Positions 7,498 through 16,324 are shown, numbered from the stretch's first letter. The stretch: DNA of 64,000 nt from an uncultured Crocinitomix sp. (GCA_937136425.1 CAKZON010000114.1:1-64000), one strand, 5' to 3'. Numbers and translations are program-made. Notes: generated from the sequence alone by a model not told the origin.

Positions 7498-7916
7498 CTT
7501 TTTTCCTTTAATAATTCTGAGAGATTACCTTTGACAAATTCAGAATTTAGGGCATTCATTAAGAAAGTTCTGAACTGACTTTCATTTTCAGCTTTTCCTA
7601 TGACATCTCTATATGGTCTGAATAGGTTGACTGTTGCAGGGTACCACCCATCATCAGCAACATCAATTTCTAAAATTTTGATTTGAGCAGCATCTTTTTT
7701 ATGTACTTTAGAAAGGTATAAGGAGTAAATAAAATTGGTTCTATCTCCGTTTGATTGTTCGGTAAAACGAGCAGTTAGAATTCCCCATATCTTCTTATCA
7801 TACACGTTATAAACTGCTTCTGCTATTTCACTTAATACTCCGTATGGTGCTTTGTCAACAGAGTTTCCATCATTTAATTCTTCTGGGGATGGCCACATAT
7901 TTTTATTATTATCCAT
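7491..7916 (-). CDS. partner protein of the EEP nuclease, unknown, 141 aa
   Basis: I do not recognise the family. The start is a polar linker rich in Asn and Asp (MWPSPEELNDGN). A compact domain follows, with a YDKKIWGILTARF strand-helix unit and a KILEIDVADDGWYPATV strand. The ATG lies two bases past the stop codon of the EEP-family gene, so the two are almost certainly translationally coupled. The stop codon forms part of attC-like site C. Such coupling suggests a stable partnership, for example a regulator, inhibitor or complex subunit of the nuclease-fold protein. Confidence 0.6.
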   Translation of the reverse strand: MDNNKNMWPSPEELNDGNSVDKAPYGVLSEIAEAVYNVYDKKIWGILTARFTEQSNGDRTNFIYSLYLSKVHKKDAAQIKILEIDVADDGWYPATVNLFRPYRDVIGKAENESQFRTFLMNALNSEFVKGNLSELLKEKSM

Positions 7917-7918
7917 GA

Positions 7919-8854
7919 TTAATTTTTTAGTTTAAATGCTAAAGGTAAATGGTCACTGTATTTATCTTCATTTGGTATTAAGTTTCCTTTTAATAAATCA
8001 TCATTTTTGTAAATAGAACGTACATACTTGAATTCATCAAATTGAAATTTATCGATAAGTTCTTTTCTCATTATTACTTGGTCTAGTACATACCAATAAT
8101 ATTTTAAGTCTCTTGAAGATTCGTAATAATAGCTGCCTGCTGGTTTACGTTGCACAACTCCCTTTTTAATTTCATGATCACCAAATTTAGACCAACTGGG
8201 GTTATAAAATGTTTTATAAGGGGTCTCGTAAAAGTTAATTGATTCTTCCATTTCTTGGTAGGGTAAAGCATGAAATCCTTCGTGGTGTATCATTCCATCT
8301 TCAAATGGGTTCATGTTAAAATCCCCTACAATTAAACTTGGTAGGCTAAACTTAGATTCTATTTTTTCAATGAATTTTCTGAAATGGACAGCTATATCTT
8401 TTTGTTTTCTGACTGTGGCATATATTCTGCTTGGAAAATGAATGGGTACAAGTAGAAAGTCTAATTTTTTATAATTTATTTTTAAAAAAATCATTCTTTC
8501 AAAACGATTTAAGTATTGAGCGAAATACTCAGAATCATTTTCAACGTGAATGTCAGTTAGGTCAGAAGGGGATTTTAAATTGTTATATTTTTCGACTAAC
8601 TCAATATTAAGGTCTTTTTTTTCTTTAATCCATACATGTATCCACGAGTTTTCTTTACCTTGTATATGCGTTAAACCCGTTTCTTTGGACACAGAATCTA
8701 TTACATCTTGAATAGTTTTATTGAGTTTTTCAAGAGATTTTTTACTTCCAGTTAATTCTGAAATAATAAGTATATCTACATCTTTGGATAGTGTTTTTAA
8801 TTCATCTGTTAGTTGAAGACCTTTCTTTTTTATGTTCCAGAATAATAACTTCAT
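7919..8854 (-). CDS. endonuclease/exonuclease/phosphatase (EEP) family protein
   Basis: From the ATG at 8854 (MKLLFWNIKKKGL) the protein is 311 residues. A longer frame extends upstream but runs through attC-like site D and is not credible. EEP-fold signatures are visible: an N-terminal FWNIKK strand, the acidic SELTG motif, VPIHFPSR, the metal-binding VGDFNMNPFEDG, and a C-terminal SDHLPLAF with the catalytic Asp-His. The family includes DNase I, exonuclease III and phosphodiester-cleaving enzymes; the substrate is unknown. It is cytosolic (no signal peptide) and is coupled to the 141-aa unknown gene. All key motif residues appear intact, so an active phosphoesterase is likely. Confidence 0.8.
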   Translation of the reverse strand: MKLLFWNIKKKGLQLTDELKTLSKDVDILIISELTGSKKSLEKLNKTIQDVIDSVSKETGLTHIQGKENSWIHVWIKEKKDLNIELVEKYNNLKSPSDLTDIHVENDSEYFAQYLNRFERMIFLKINYKKLDFLLVPIHFPSRIYATVRKQKDIAVHFRKFIEKIESKFSLPSLIVGDFNMNPFEDGMIHHEGFHALPYQEMEESINFYETPYKTFYNPSWSKFGDHEIKKGVVQRKPAGSYYYESSRDLKYYWYVLDQVIMRKELIDKFQFDEFKYVRSIYKNDDLLKGNLIPNEDKYSDHLPLAFKLKN

Positions 8855-8861
8855 ATGTATT

Positions 8862-9000
8862 GCATGTAACGGTTTGGCTATGCGTATTGCGGGTTTCCGA
8901 AGCACTTCACTTTCAGTTTACCACTAATTTTTATTACTTGCATAATCTTTCAATTTACTAAAAACCCCGCATTACGTAAGAGCCTTTGTTAGGCACTGGT
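8862..9000 (-). repeat. attC-like inverted-repeat site D
   Basis: This is the clearest member. On the minus strand it begins two bases after the cyclase-like gene's stop with GCCTAAC, which matches the RYYYAAC core. It continues AAAGGCTCTTACGTAATGCGGGG, spanning 8971-8987 and beyond. It ends with CCCGCAATACGCATAGCC and a GTTACAT core (8864-8870), close to GTTRRRY. Arms are complementary over about 22 positions with mismatches. The centre carries CACTTTCAGTTTACCACTAA, the shared inner motif. Length is about 135 bp. Confidence 0.6.
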
Positions 9001-9002
9001 TT

Positions 9003-9878
9003 TTATTCGATTCCTGTTGTGTTTAAATTTCCTACAGTGGTTAAAAATCTTTTATAATCTCTTTTTAGTGCAGGAACACTTAGACTCAATTGAATTTTTA
9101 AGTTGAATACTTCCAATTCTGTGTTTTTTGATTTTATAGTTCCAATTTTCAGTAAATCAAGTGATTTTATTTTTCCACTTGAATTAAATATTAAACTATG
9201 TTTATCACTATCATAATCTTTAAAATAATTAATTTTTGAGAAATCATCTTTTTTTATAACCATAAGATTTTCAACAGTATTGATATGTTGATAAAACCAG
9301 TTTACAGTTGGATAATCAACTAGTAACCTATTCAGATTATCTTTTGCTAATATTCTTGCATTATTAATAATACCAGCTCCAAAAAAATTATTATCATATG
9401 AAAAGATCTTATCGAAAGTAATGACATATCTCAGTTCTATTCGACCAATTATTTCAAAAAGATTTTTATTAAGATTTGTTGTCAAACTACCCGAATTAAA
9501 TCTATTAATTATCAGTTGAAAGTATGATGCAAAAAGTATTGACTGTATTGGGTTGTCAAATATTTGAAAACCTCCATCACCAGTACTAATAAAGTTTTCT
9601 TTAAATTCCTCATGTTTGTTATAGCTCTTTTGAAAAAAGAACTTTTCTTTTGAGATACAAACCCTAACTGTTTCTTTGTACAGAGAATTGAATAAAACAG
9701 GAACATATACTTGTACTTTATCTGGATATGCACTGTACTTATATATGTCGATACCAAGAATTGATTTGTGTTCAACAAAATCTAAATGGAATTCTAATTT
9801 TTCCTTTTGAGTTAGTTTTTTAGCCAGTTTACTTTCTGGATTAAATTTTTTCATTATTGTGTTTTTAAACTTGTGCAT
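9003..9878 (-). CDS. class III nucleotide-cyclase-like protein
   Basis: The frame extends to 10034, but that part reads through the repeat. The credible start is MHKF at 9878 (or MKKF at 9854), giving 291 residues. I see a cyclase homology domain: GIDIYKYSAYP with Asp44 at the first metal position, STGDGGFQIF with Asp101 in the second metal motif, ELRYVITFD (about 148-156), and FFGAGIINNARILAK (about 165-179), which keeps the Arg175 expected of the transition-state arginine. The usual catalytic Asn is Ile171. The domain normally makes a cyclic nucleotide from an NTP; the changed residue leaves activity uncertain. No effector gene adjoins it. It is first after repeat copy 2. Confidence 0.6.
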   Translation of the reverse strand: MHKFKNTIMKKFNPESKLAKKLTQKEKLEFHLDFVEHKSILGIDIYKYSAYPDKVQVYVPVLFNSLYKETVRVCISKEKFFFQKSYNKHEEFKENFISTGDGGFQIFDNPIQSILFASYFQLIINRFNSGSLTTNLNKNLFEIIGRIELRYVITFDKIFSYDNNFFGAGIINNARILAKDNLNRLLVDYPTVNWFYQHINTVENLMVIKKDDFSKINYFKDYDSDKHSLIFNSSGKIKSLDLLKIGTIKSKNTELEVFNLKIQLSLSVPALKRDYKRFLTTVGNLNTTGIE

Positions 9879-10116
9879 AACACCCAAATAAACACACCTT
9901 CCAAGTGTAAACGTTTGTAAATGCTTATTTCGGGTTAATTTTCTACTAAAAATACGCAAAGATTCAATTCTAACGTGACATTTGGTAAAAATCACGTTGA
10001 TATAAGTGTAAAAACCCAATCCGTTCACTCCCAACTAATCCTTTAACAAAAAAGTTTTAGCCTTGGCTTGATTGGATACCGTTATGATGATTGTTTTGTC
10101 TTTGAACTTTACCTGA
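9879..10116 (-). repeat. 238-bp direct repeat, copy 2
   Basis: This is the intact-gene copy of the repeat described at 5288. It covers the last 27 codons of the FG-GAP/ASPIC gene (10035-10116) and the following noncoding 156 bases. On the minus strand the noncoding part ends in GGGTGTT, immediately followed by ATGCAC, the start of the cyclase-like gene. The block contains two TTTACACTT elements and a GCGTATTTTTAGTAGAAAAT stretch conserved base for base in both copies. Confidence 0.9.
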
Positions 10117-13100
10117 GTCATATCTTTGCAATCATTATTCTCAAAAAAGCCAGATTCTAAGGGTGAAAGTTGTTTGAATTCTCCTGTGCCATCACCCAAT
10201 AATAAAGCACCTCTTCCGCCGTCGTATCGAATAGTCTCCACCTCAACGCCAAAGTTGTTTCCAACAACCAGCACATCCAAATGTCCATCATTATTATAAT
10301 CGTCCACCAAAGAACGGTTGATTGGCCCCAACTGACAATAAACAGGTAATTGGTTGACTTGATAACCATCCTCATTACTGATAAAAGCCGCGGAACTAAA
10401 ACTTGTTGCAGAAAAATGAATAGCATTTTCTAAATATTCTTCTCCGTAAATGGTTGTAATATCTGCCACAGCAAAATCTGCATATGTAGGAAATTTATCT
10501 GCAATAAAAGGCATTTGTTCTGAGGAACATTGTCTGCCTCTTACAGGATAGCAAATATTATTTTGATACTCACCCAAAACAATATCGTTTTTCATATTTC
10601 CGTCAAAATCACCGCAATAAATTTCAAGAGGATATTGTTGTGCGGGATGAAACTTATTGTTTTCTCCCAAATTACCCACAATAAAATCCATTTGTCCATC
10701 TCCATTAAAATCTCCTTTTTCAATTGAATACCACCAACCAGAATCCTGTGTTGGATTATACCGAGCCGTAACATTTGAAAAAATGCCTTTATTATTTTCA
10801 AAAAAACTAACCGGCATCCATTCGCCCACCACAATTAAATCTTGGTCGCCGTCTGAATCAATATCATCAAAAACAGCATCTGTTATTAAACCAGGATTTT
10901 TCATATCTGGTGACAAAGCCGTAACATCTTTAAATTGCCCATCATTATTTTCAAATAGGTAACTGTTTTCAGGATATGGATAGAAACGCGGAACTTGTCG
11001 TCCACCAATAAATAGATCTAAATCACCATCTTGATCGTAATCTGCAGAAACTACGCATTGACCTCCAATAGGAATTTGTGGAAGTCGGTTGGATTCATTG
11101 GTAAAGTTTCCATTTCCGTCGTTTATATAAAGTTGATCCATTAATAATGGAGACTTCCGATCAAACTCGTTTCCGCCACTTACCACATAAAGGTCCAAAT
11201 CCTGATCGCCATCTGCATCAAAGAAAACAGCATCCATTTCTTCCCGCTTGCTTTCCTTAGTCCATGGCCCTGCTTTTTCTTGAAAACCTGTTGAAGTTTG
11301 AAGATATAGTTTGCCTGATTTACCAGATGGTCCGCTTATGTATATGTCCTCCAATTCATCTCCATTGGCATCTCCTTTTGTAATAAAAGGACCTGATTGA
11401 GATAGTTTATTAGGAATTAATAATTCGTGTTGAAAATCATCATATGAGTTTTCTGAATGTTTAAATTCCAGTAATGAATCTGTTATATCTGCAAATAAAG
11501 GAGAGTAATTTAATGGTGGTAATGGGTTCTTGTTTCCTTCTGAATATTTTAGTTCAATTGCACTATTAATAGCTACACCATTTCTCTCTAAAGTTGTTCC
11601 ATCAGGCCATTCAACTGTAATCTTATTTACTTTTTTTGCACCTCCCAAACCAAAATGAAGCGTATTTTCTACCGCGGACATATATCCTCTAGAAACCTGT
11701 AATTCCTGATATTGAAGACCTGCATCAGTATAAACAGTCACTTTTGCGCCAATAGCTTGTTTATTTTGCGCATACCCATCAATTTTTAAACGAATGTAAT
11801 TGCAAGATGAGCCTTCCAATTTATTCTCAAAAATAGAAGCAACATCATCCACATTATTCATAACCAAATCTAAATCACCGTCATTATCCAAGTCTGCATA
11901 AGCCGCTCCGTTAGAATTAAGAGGAATATCTAAACCCCAATTTTCTGAAACTTTTTTGAATTGAAGATCCCCCTCATTTCTGTACATGTAGTTCACAATT
12001 TTTGTTGCAGGAATTAAGTCCAATTCAGCTTGCAACTCTCCCACCTCATCATTTGCCTCTTTTTGTAAATATTCACTGATATAATCCACATCTCTTACAT
12101 CACGTTTATATCCATTTGTAATAAATAGATCTTTACGCCCATCATTATCAAAATCAGCAAATAAAGGCGCCCAGCTCCAATCCGTTTTGGATACTCCAGC
12201 CAATTGCGCAATTTCTGAAAAGGTTCCGTTTCCATTATTTAACTGCAAGCCATTAAACATATACTGATGATGGAATCCCATACTTACCAGATTCTCAAAT
12301 ACCTCAGTGCTCATTGCGCCCATATTCCTTTTTGAGCGAATATGATCTTCACTTACCATGTCTAACGTCATAATATCAAGCAAACCATCATTGTTGAAAT
12401 CTGCAACCTCATTTCCCATTGAGAAATTGGAGATGTGATTTGTTTGGTTCTGAATATTCTCAGTAAAGGTTCCATCTCCATTGTTTAAGAATAAAAAATC
12501 AGGGCCAGAAAAATCACTTGAAATGTAAATATCGATATCTCCGTCATTATCCAAATCACTTGCCGCAATGCCTAAGCCATAGGTATTGCTCTGAATTCCT
12601 GCAGCTAAAGAAACATCTGTAAAATGTCCATTATCATTTCGGTAGAGGACATCTGCATCTTCCCCTTCAATGATAAATTGCTTCATTTTTTCATCTGATA
12701 AATTGTCTGATCCATTCGTTTTTGGATGATTGAGGACGTATAAATCTAGGTCTCCGTCATTATCATAATCAAAGAAAGCAGAATGAGTTGTTCGCCTATC
12801 ACAATTGACACCAAACTCCTCCCCTTTTTCAGCAAAAGTATTGTCACCATTATTAATGAAAAGCAAGTTTTGCAATTGCGATCGATCATCTGTAATACCA
12901 GATTTTCCGACATAAATATCCAAGTAACCATCAGCATTTACATCAGCAAAATTAACACCTGTATGCCAACCACTTGCCAAGTCATGCTCAATAGCTGCAT
13001 TTGTAATATCCTCAAAAACCATATTACCTTTATTGAGGTAAAGTTTATCTGAAGTATTATTCCCTGTAAAATAAAGATCTTGCAGGCCATCATTATTAAT

Positions 13101-13346
13101 ATCACCAACGGCTACTCCTGCACCATTATACATGTAGTCAAAGTTGAAAAAGTTTCGCTCTTCTGTTTCTTTTACAGCATTGACAAAACCTATTCCAGTT
13201 TGGCTTTCAGACAATAATTCAAACCCTACGCGTTCTTGAATTGTATCATTTTCATTAGATATTTGATCTTCTTCAGACGCCGTGCCACACGACAAAAGCA
13301 TGAGTAATACCGAAACAATAAAAATTTTGTTGATGTTTAATTTCAT
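10035..13346 (-). CDS. FG-GAP/VCBS repeat lipoprotein with ASPIC/UnbV domain
   Basis: A 1103-residue surface or periplasmic lipoprotein. The signal sequence ends at the lipobox LLSC-G (Cys20). More than ten FG-GAP repeats follow, each with a calcium-binding D-x-N/D-x-D-G motif such as GDINNDGLQDLY, DYDNDGDLDLY and DFNNDGLLDIM, building a beta-propeller-like fold in two blocks. Between the blocks, roughly residues 530-605, lies an ASPIC/UnbV domain (IGAKVTVYTDAG, SRGYMSAVE, VEWPDG). Such CRTAC1-like proteins are common in Bacteroidota, often near SusCD-type uptake genes, but their role is unclear. Its 3' end is duplicated at 5444. It is the last core-like gene before the accessory region. Confidence 0.9.
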   Translation of the reverse strand: MKLNINKIFIVSVLLMLLSCGTASEEDQISNENDTIQERVGFELLSESQTGIGFVNAVKETEERNFFNFDYMYNGAGVAVGDINNDGLQDLYFTGNNTSDKLYLNKGNMVFEDITNAAIEHDLASGWHTGVNFADVNADGYLDIYVGKSGITDDRSQLQNLLFINNGDNTFAEKGEEFGVNCDRRTTHSAFFDYDNDGDLDLYVLNHPKTNGSDNLSDEKMKQFIIEGEDADVLYRNDNGHFTDVSLAAGIQSNTYGLGIAASDLDNDGDIDIYISSDFSGPDFLFLNNGDGTFTENIQNQTNHISNFSMGNEVADFNNDGLLDIMTLDMVSEDHIRSKRNMGAMSTEVFENLVSMGFHHQYMFNGLQLNNGNGTFSEIAQLAGVSKTDWSWAPLFADFDNDGRKDLFITNGYKRDVRDVDYISEYLQKEANDEVGELQAELDLIPATKIVNYMYRNEGDLQFKKVSENWGLDIPLNSNGAAYADLDNDGDLDLVMNNVDDVASIFENKLEGSSCNYIRLKIDGYAQNKQAIGAKVTVYTDAGLQYQELQVSRGYMSAVENTLHFGLGGAKKVNKITVEWPDGTTLERNGVAINSAIELKYSEGNKNPLPPLNYSPLFADITDSLLEFKHSENSYDDFQHELLIPNKLSQSGPFITKGDANGDELEDIYISGPSGKSGKLYLQTSTGFQEKAGPWTKESKREEMDAVFFDADGDQDLDLYVVSGGNEFDRKSPLLMDQLYINDGNGNFTNESNRLPQIPIGGQCVVSADYDQDGDLDLFIGGRQVPRFYPYPENSYLFENNDGQFKDVTALSPDMKNPGLITDAVFDDIDSDGDQDLIVVGEWMPVSFFENNKGIFSNVTARYNPTQDSGWWYSIEKGDFNGDGQMDFIVGNLGENNKFHPAQQYPLEIYCGDFDGNMKNDIVLGEYQNNICYPVRGRQCSSEQMPFIADKFPTYADFAVADITTIYGEEYLENAIHFSATSFSSAAFISNEDGYQVNQLPVYCQLGPINRSLVDDYNNDGHLDVLVVGNNFGVEVETIRYDGGRGALLLGDGTGEFKQLSPLESGFFENNDCKDMTQVKFKDKTIIITVSNQAKAKTFLLKD

Positions 13347-13676
13347 TCGTGTAGCGATTAACTTTTAAAACTGAGAGAACTTTCTGAAGACAGTTCTCTA
13401 GCTTTGCAAAAACCATTAAATCATTATGAATTAGCTATTTGTAAATATAAGTTTTTTTTTTAGAGAGAATTATAGGGCTAGAATTTCAGTAAATAGTGGT
13501 GAATTTTATCTGAGTCGCAACAACAAAAACATAATAGAAGTAAATCAAAAGGAAAGTATATGGAATATATTTATGTTTCTATTTATCGTGAAATTCCTGT
13601 AGTTAATCGTTTCTATTGTCAATATTCTTGCAAATTCACATACCTTTCATTCTTTATTAAATGACTTGAACTTTTT
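13347..13676. promoter_or_regulatory. divergent intergenic region with hairpin
   Basis: This 330-base gap separates the divergent FG-GAP lipoprotein and LytS-like kinase genes and must hold both promoters. An exact inverted repeat AGAGAACT-N10-AGTTCTCT lies at 13375-13400, about 30 bases upstream of the lipoprotein start, where it could be a leader hairpin or an operator. A TACCTTTC box near 13641 upstream of the kinase resembles the TAnnTTTG promoter element, but no well-spaced partner was found. No other gene was seen. Confidence 0.45.
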
Positions 13677-15548
13677 GTGAAACCAATATCACTTAACAAT
13701 CAATTTTTTTCATTGAAACAGTTATTCTCTATTGTTTTAACAGTAATTACACTTTTTTCTTATGGACAAAAGAATCATAAGATTAACCAATCTTTTCTGT
13801 TACTTGATGGTGAAAAAGCCTTGTTTTTGATAAATGAAGCCGAACAAGAAAATGAGTTGAGTAATCTCTTATTACTTAAAAAGGCTTTTTCATATTTACT
13901 ATTGGCAGATGAGCGCTATCTCTCTATTGTTCAACAATTCAATGATGACTCTTTCGAACCTCAATCAGAGGCTTATTTTTTATACCATTACATCATGTCG
14001 GTTCACCTCATGCAATCGAATAAAAAATCTTCAGAGTTTGCCCATTACATTTTTAAAACGCTAAAATGTATCAAAACATCAAGCGAACTGCCAGCTTATG
14101 CTACACGTAAAGAATTTAATTGCTACAATAACCTGTCCTATATCTTTCATCAAACAGGGGATGATAAAACTTCTGAAAAATATTTAAAACTGGCCTATGA
14201 CAAAGCGGTAGAATTCAACGATTCTCTCAACATTTCATTAACATCAAATAACCTTGGAATTATTTTTAAAAATCAAGGAAAATACAATCAAGCATTTTTT
14301 CGGTACCAAGAATCACTATCTATTAGCAGAGCACTAGGAGATGACGTTGGAATTATTAAAGCTTTAAATAATTTAGGAATACTCCAAGAAACAGCCAACA
14401 ATGACCAAGCTAACTACTCTTACAGCCTTTATAAAAAAGCACAAGAAATTGCAGAAGAAAATGACCTTAACAATATTAACTCTCCAATGCCTAACTTAAA
14501 AGAAGGCAAATTTGAATTGGCGCTATCACAATACCAATCTAAATTATTAACAGCGCTGGAGACAAGTGATTTAACGAGGGCAAAATCAGCTGTTTTGGGA
14601 ATAGCCAATTGTTATGATTCATTAGAAATGTATAAAGATTCAAAAGAAGCTTATCAATTATACCTGACTTTTGAAAATGAATTACAACAGGAATTAATCA
14701 ATGAAAAAACGAAGGAGATAGAATCACGTTATCAACTATTTGAAAAGGAAACTAAAATAAATCAGCTTGAGAAGGACAAAGAACTCCAACTCGCAAAAGA
14801 AAGAGAGAACAGTTTGACATTTTGGTTGATTATTATTTTTATTTCCTTAACCTTAATCATTAGCCTATTGCTTTTTCAAAAACGATTATTAACCGCAACC
14901 ATAAAGCAAGAACAAACGGAAAATCAACTTTTGCGCTCACAAATGAATCCGCACTTTATTTTTAATACACTATCTGTGATTCAATCACTTATTCAAACAG
15001 AAAAATACGACAAAGCCGTAACTTCAATTGGAAAATTTGCAAAATTAAATCGGAATATTTTGAATCATTCAAAACAAAAACTGATTCCGCTTAGAGAAGA
15101 AATAGAAGGTTTAGCTGATTATCTCGATTTACAATGCATGCGATTTTCAGATCAGATCACCTATAATTTTAAAACCAGTAATTTAAATCTTGATCTTATT
15201 AAAATACCGCCCAATTTAATTCAACCATTGATTGAAAACTCAATAAAACACGGCATTTTACCAAGCACTAATAAAGGTGAAATTAATATTTCCTTTAACT
15301 CGGACGAAAAAACGCTCATTTGCGTCGTTCAGGATAATGGAATTGGTTACCTTAATTCAAAACAACTAAATACGAATGAATCAAACCGCGAATCATTCGG
15401 CATTTCAATTTTAAAAGGAAGGTTATCCTTTTTAGAAAAAACATATAAACAAGAAACCTCGTTTCAAATTGAAGAGTTAACACAAAATGGCCATGCAATT
15501 GGCACCAAAGCAGTATTAACCCTTCCTATAATCAAAGAACATGCTTAA
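13677..15548 (+). CDS. TPR-containing LytS-type sensor histidine kinase
   Basis: The 623-residue protein has an N-terminal signal or anchor (about residues 12-30) and a TPR-rich periplasmic region (about 150-345, for example LGIIFKNQGKYNQAFFRYQE). A short coiled coil and one membrane helix (about 381-400) follow, then a His_kinase domain with His426 in RSQMNPHFIFNTL. The ATPase part has the N box around Asn521 (ENSIKHGI) and a DNGIG box at 553-557. It is expected to autophosphorylate and pass phosphate to the LytTR regulator, whose gene overlaps its end by 8 bases. A GTG or other start is not needed; the ATG at 13677 gives a plausible signal peptide. Confidence 0.88.
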   Translation: MKPISLNNQFFSLKQLFSIVLTVITLFSYGQKNHKINQSFLLLDGEKALFLINEAEQENELSNLLLLKKAFSYLLLADERYLSIVQQFNDDSFEPQSEAYFLYHYIMSVHLMQSNKKSSEFAHYIFKTLKCIKTSSELPAYATRKEFNCYNNLSYIFHQTGDDKTSEKYLKLAYDKAVEFNDSLNISLTSNNLGIIFKNQGKYNQAFFRYQESLSISRALGDDVGIIKALNNLGILQETANNDQANYSYSLYKKAQEIAEENDLNNINSPMPNLKEGKFELALSQYQSKLLTALETSDLTRAKSAVLGIANCYDSLEMYKDSKEAYQLYLTFENELQQELINEKTKEIESRYQLFEKETKINQLEKDKELQLAKERENSLTFWLIIIFISLTLIISLLLFQKRLLTATIKQEQTENQLLRSQMNPHFIFNTLSVIQSLIQTEKYDKAVTSIGKFAKLNRNILNHSKQKLIPLREEIEGLADYLDLQCMRFSDQITYNFKTSNLNLDLIKIPPNLIQPLIENSIKHGILPSTNKGEINISFNSDEKTLICVVQDNGIGYLNSKQLNTNESNRESFGISILKGRLSFLEKTYKQETSFQIEELTQNGHAIGTKAVLTLPIIKEHA

Positions 15549-16254
15549 AGTAATCGTTTTAGAAGATGAAATACATACTAGAGATGCGCTGATCTTCTTA
15601 ATTAAAAAAGCGAATCTTAATTTGGATATTATTGGACATGCTGGCACACTTCAGGAAGCCCGAACCTTACTCACATCATGCGATTTTGACATATTGGTTA
15701 CGGATATCAACCTTTCAGACGGGAATATTTTTACAGTACTGGAAGAAATTCCTATTCGCTTTCAAATCATTTACTCTACAGCGCATGAAGAATATTCATT
15801 AAAAGCCATAAAAACTGGTTTTTTAACGGATTACATTCTAAAACCAATTGATTTTAATGAATTAAAAAAAGCGTTATCAAATGCCATTGCTAGAATTGAC
15901 AAAAAAATAGCAAACCCTCAAGCCGACAACAACAAGATTATCATCAGCACCCTTAATGAATATAGAATATTAAAAGCTGCAGAAATACGCTATTGTAAAT
16001 CAGAAGGGAGTTACTGCGAATTCCACATGCAAAATCAGGAAAAAGTTGTCACTTCAAAACCGTTGAATAATTATAAGGATTTATTGACAAGTTTTGGATT
16101 TATTCAAACCCACCGTTCACATATTATTAACCCTCAGCATGTCACAGGATATAATAAAGAGCAAAACGAGATAAACTTAGAGGGCAATGTCAACATTCCA
16201 CTTTCAAGACGTAAGAAAAATGACATTTTAAAAGCGTTATTTTCAATGCAATAA
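15541..16254 (+). CDS. LytTR-type response regulator
   Basis: A 237-residue two-domain regulator. The receiver (1-120) has the acidic pair in LEDE, phosphoacceptor Asp55 in VTDINLSDG and the conserved Lys in YILKPIDF. The LytTR DNA-binding domain (about 135-235) shows the IRYCKSEGSYCEFH and FIQTHRSHIINPQHV patterns. Its start overlaps the kinase gene, so the two form a two-component pair. The adjacent module at 16362-20393 is a likely target: it starts 107 bases later on the same strand behind reiterated ACCGC boxes, and LytTR proteins bind direct repeats. Confidence 0.9.
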   Translation: MLKVIVLEDEIHTRDALIFLIKKANLNLDIIGHAGTLQEARTLLTSCDFDILVTDINLSDGNIFTVLEEIPIRFQIIYSTAHEEYSLKAIKTGFLTDYILKPIDFNELKKALSNAIARIDKKIANPQADNNKIIISTLNEYRILKAAEIRYCKSEGSYCEFHMQNQEKVVTSKPLNNYKDLLTSFGFIQTHRSHIINPQHVTGYNKEQNEINLEGNVNIPLSRRKKNDILKALFSMQ

Positions 16255-16257
16255 ATA

Positions 16258-16324
16258 ACCGCATTTATATTTAGCACCGCCGTTTAGAAAATCAACCTGA
16301 CCGCATATATGTTTCGGCAGTTTC
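16258..16324 (+). promoter_or_regulatory. reiterated ACCGC boxes, candidate LytTR operator
   Basis: ACCGC occurs at 16258, 16276 and 16300 in the 107-base gap between the LytTR regulator and the membrane module. The first and third copies extend to CCGCATTTATATTT and CCGCATATATGTTT, with two mismatches in 14 and a 42-base offset, about four helical turns. Same-face direct repeats are the usual form of LytTR binding sites. The link to the adjacent regulator is inference. Confidence 0.45.

Noticed and set aside
8855-8905. Upstream start for the EEP protein at 8905
   Set aside because: The extra 17 codons lie inside attC-like site D, and the family begins at the MKLLFWN start.
9003-9878. A complete Pycsar defence system
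   Set aside because: Only the cyclase-like part is visible. Neither neighbour has a TIR, nuclease-effector or membrane-effector arrangement, and a catalytic residue is changed.
9879-10034. A longer N-terminus for the cyclase-like protein, and the matching 71-codon frame at 5228-5443
   Set aside because: Both are open frames through the same noncoding repeat. The encoded peptide starts MGVNGLGF in both cases although unrelated genes follow, so it reflects the repeat, not protein conservation.
1-10034. A true integron with integrase
   Set aside because: No tyrosine recombinase gene was found in the window. Only the attC-like sites are supported.
10157-13052. Additional genes inside the FG-GAP gene on both strands
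   Set aside because: They are other-frame shadows of the repetitive calcium-motif codons.
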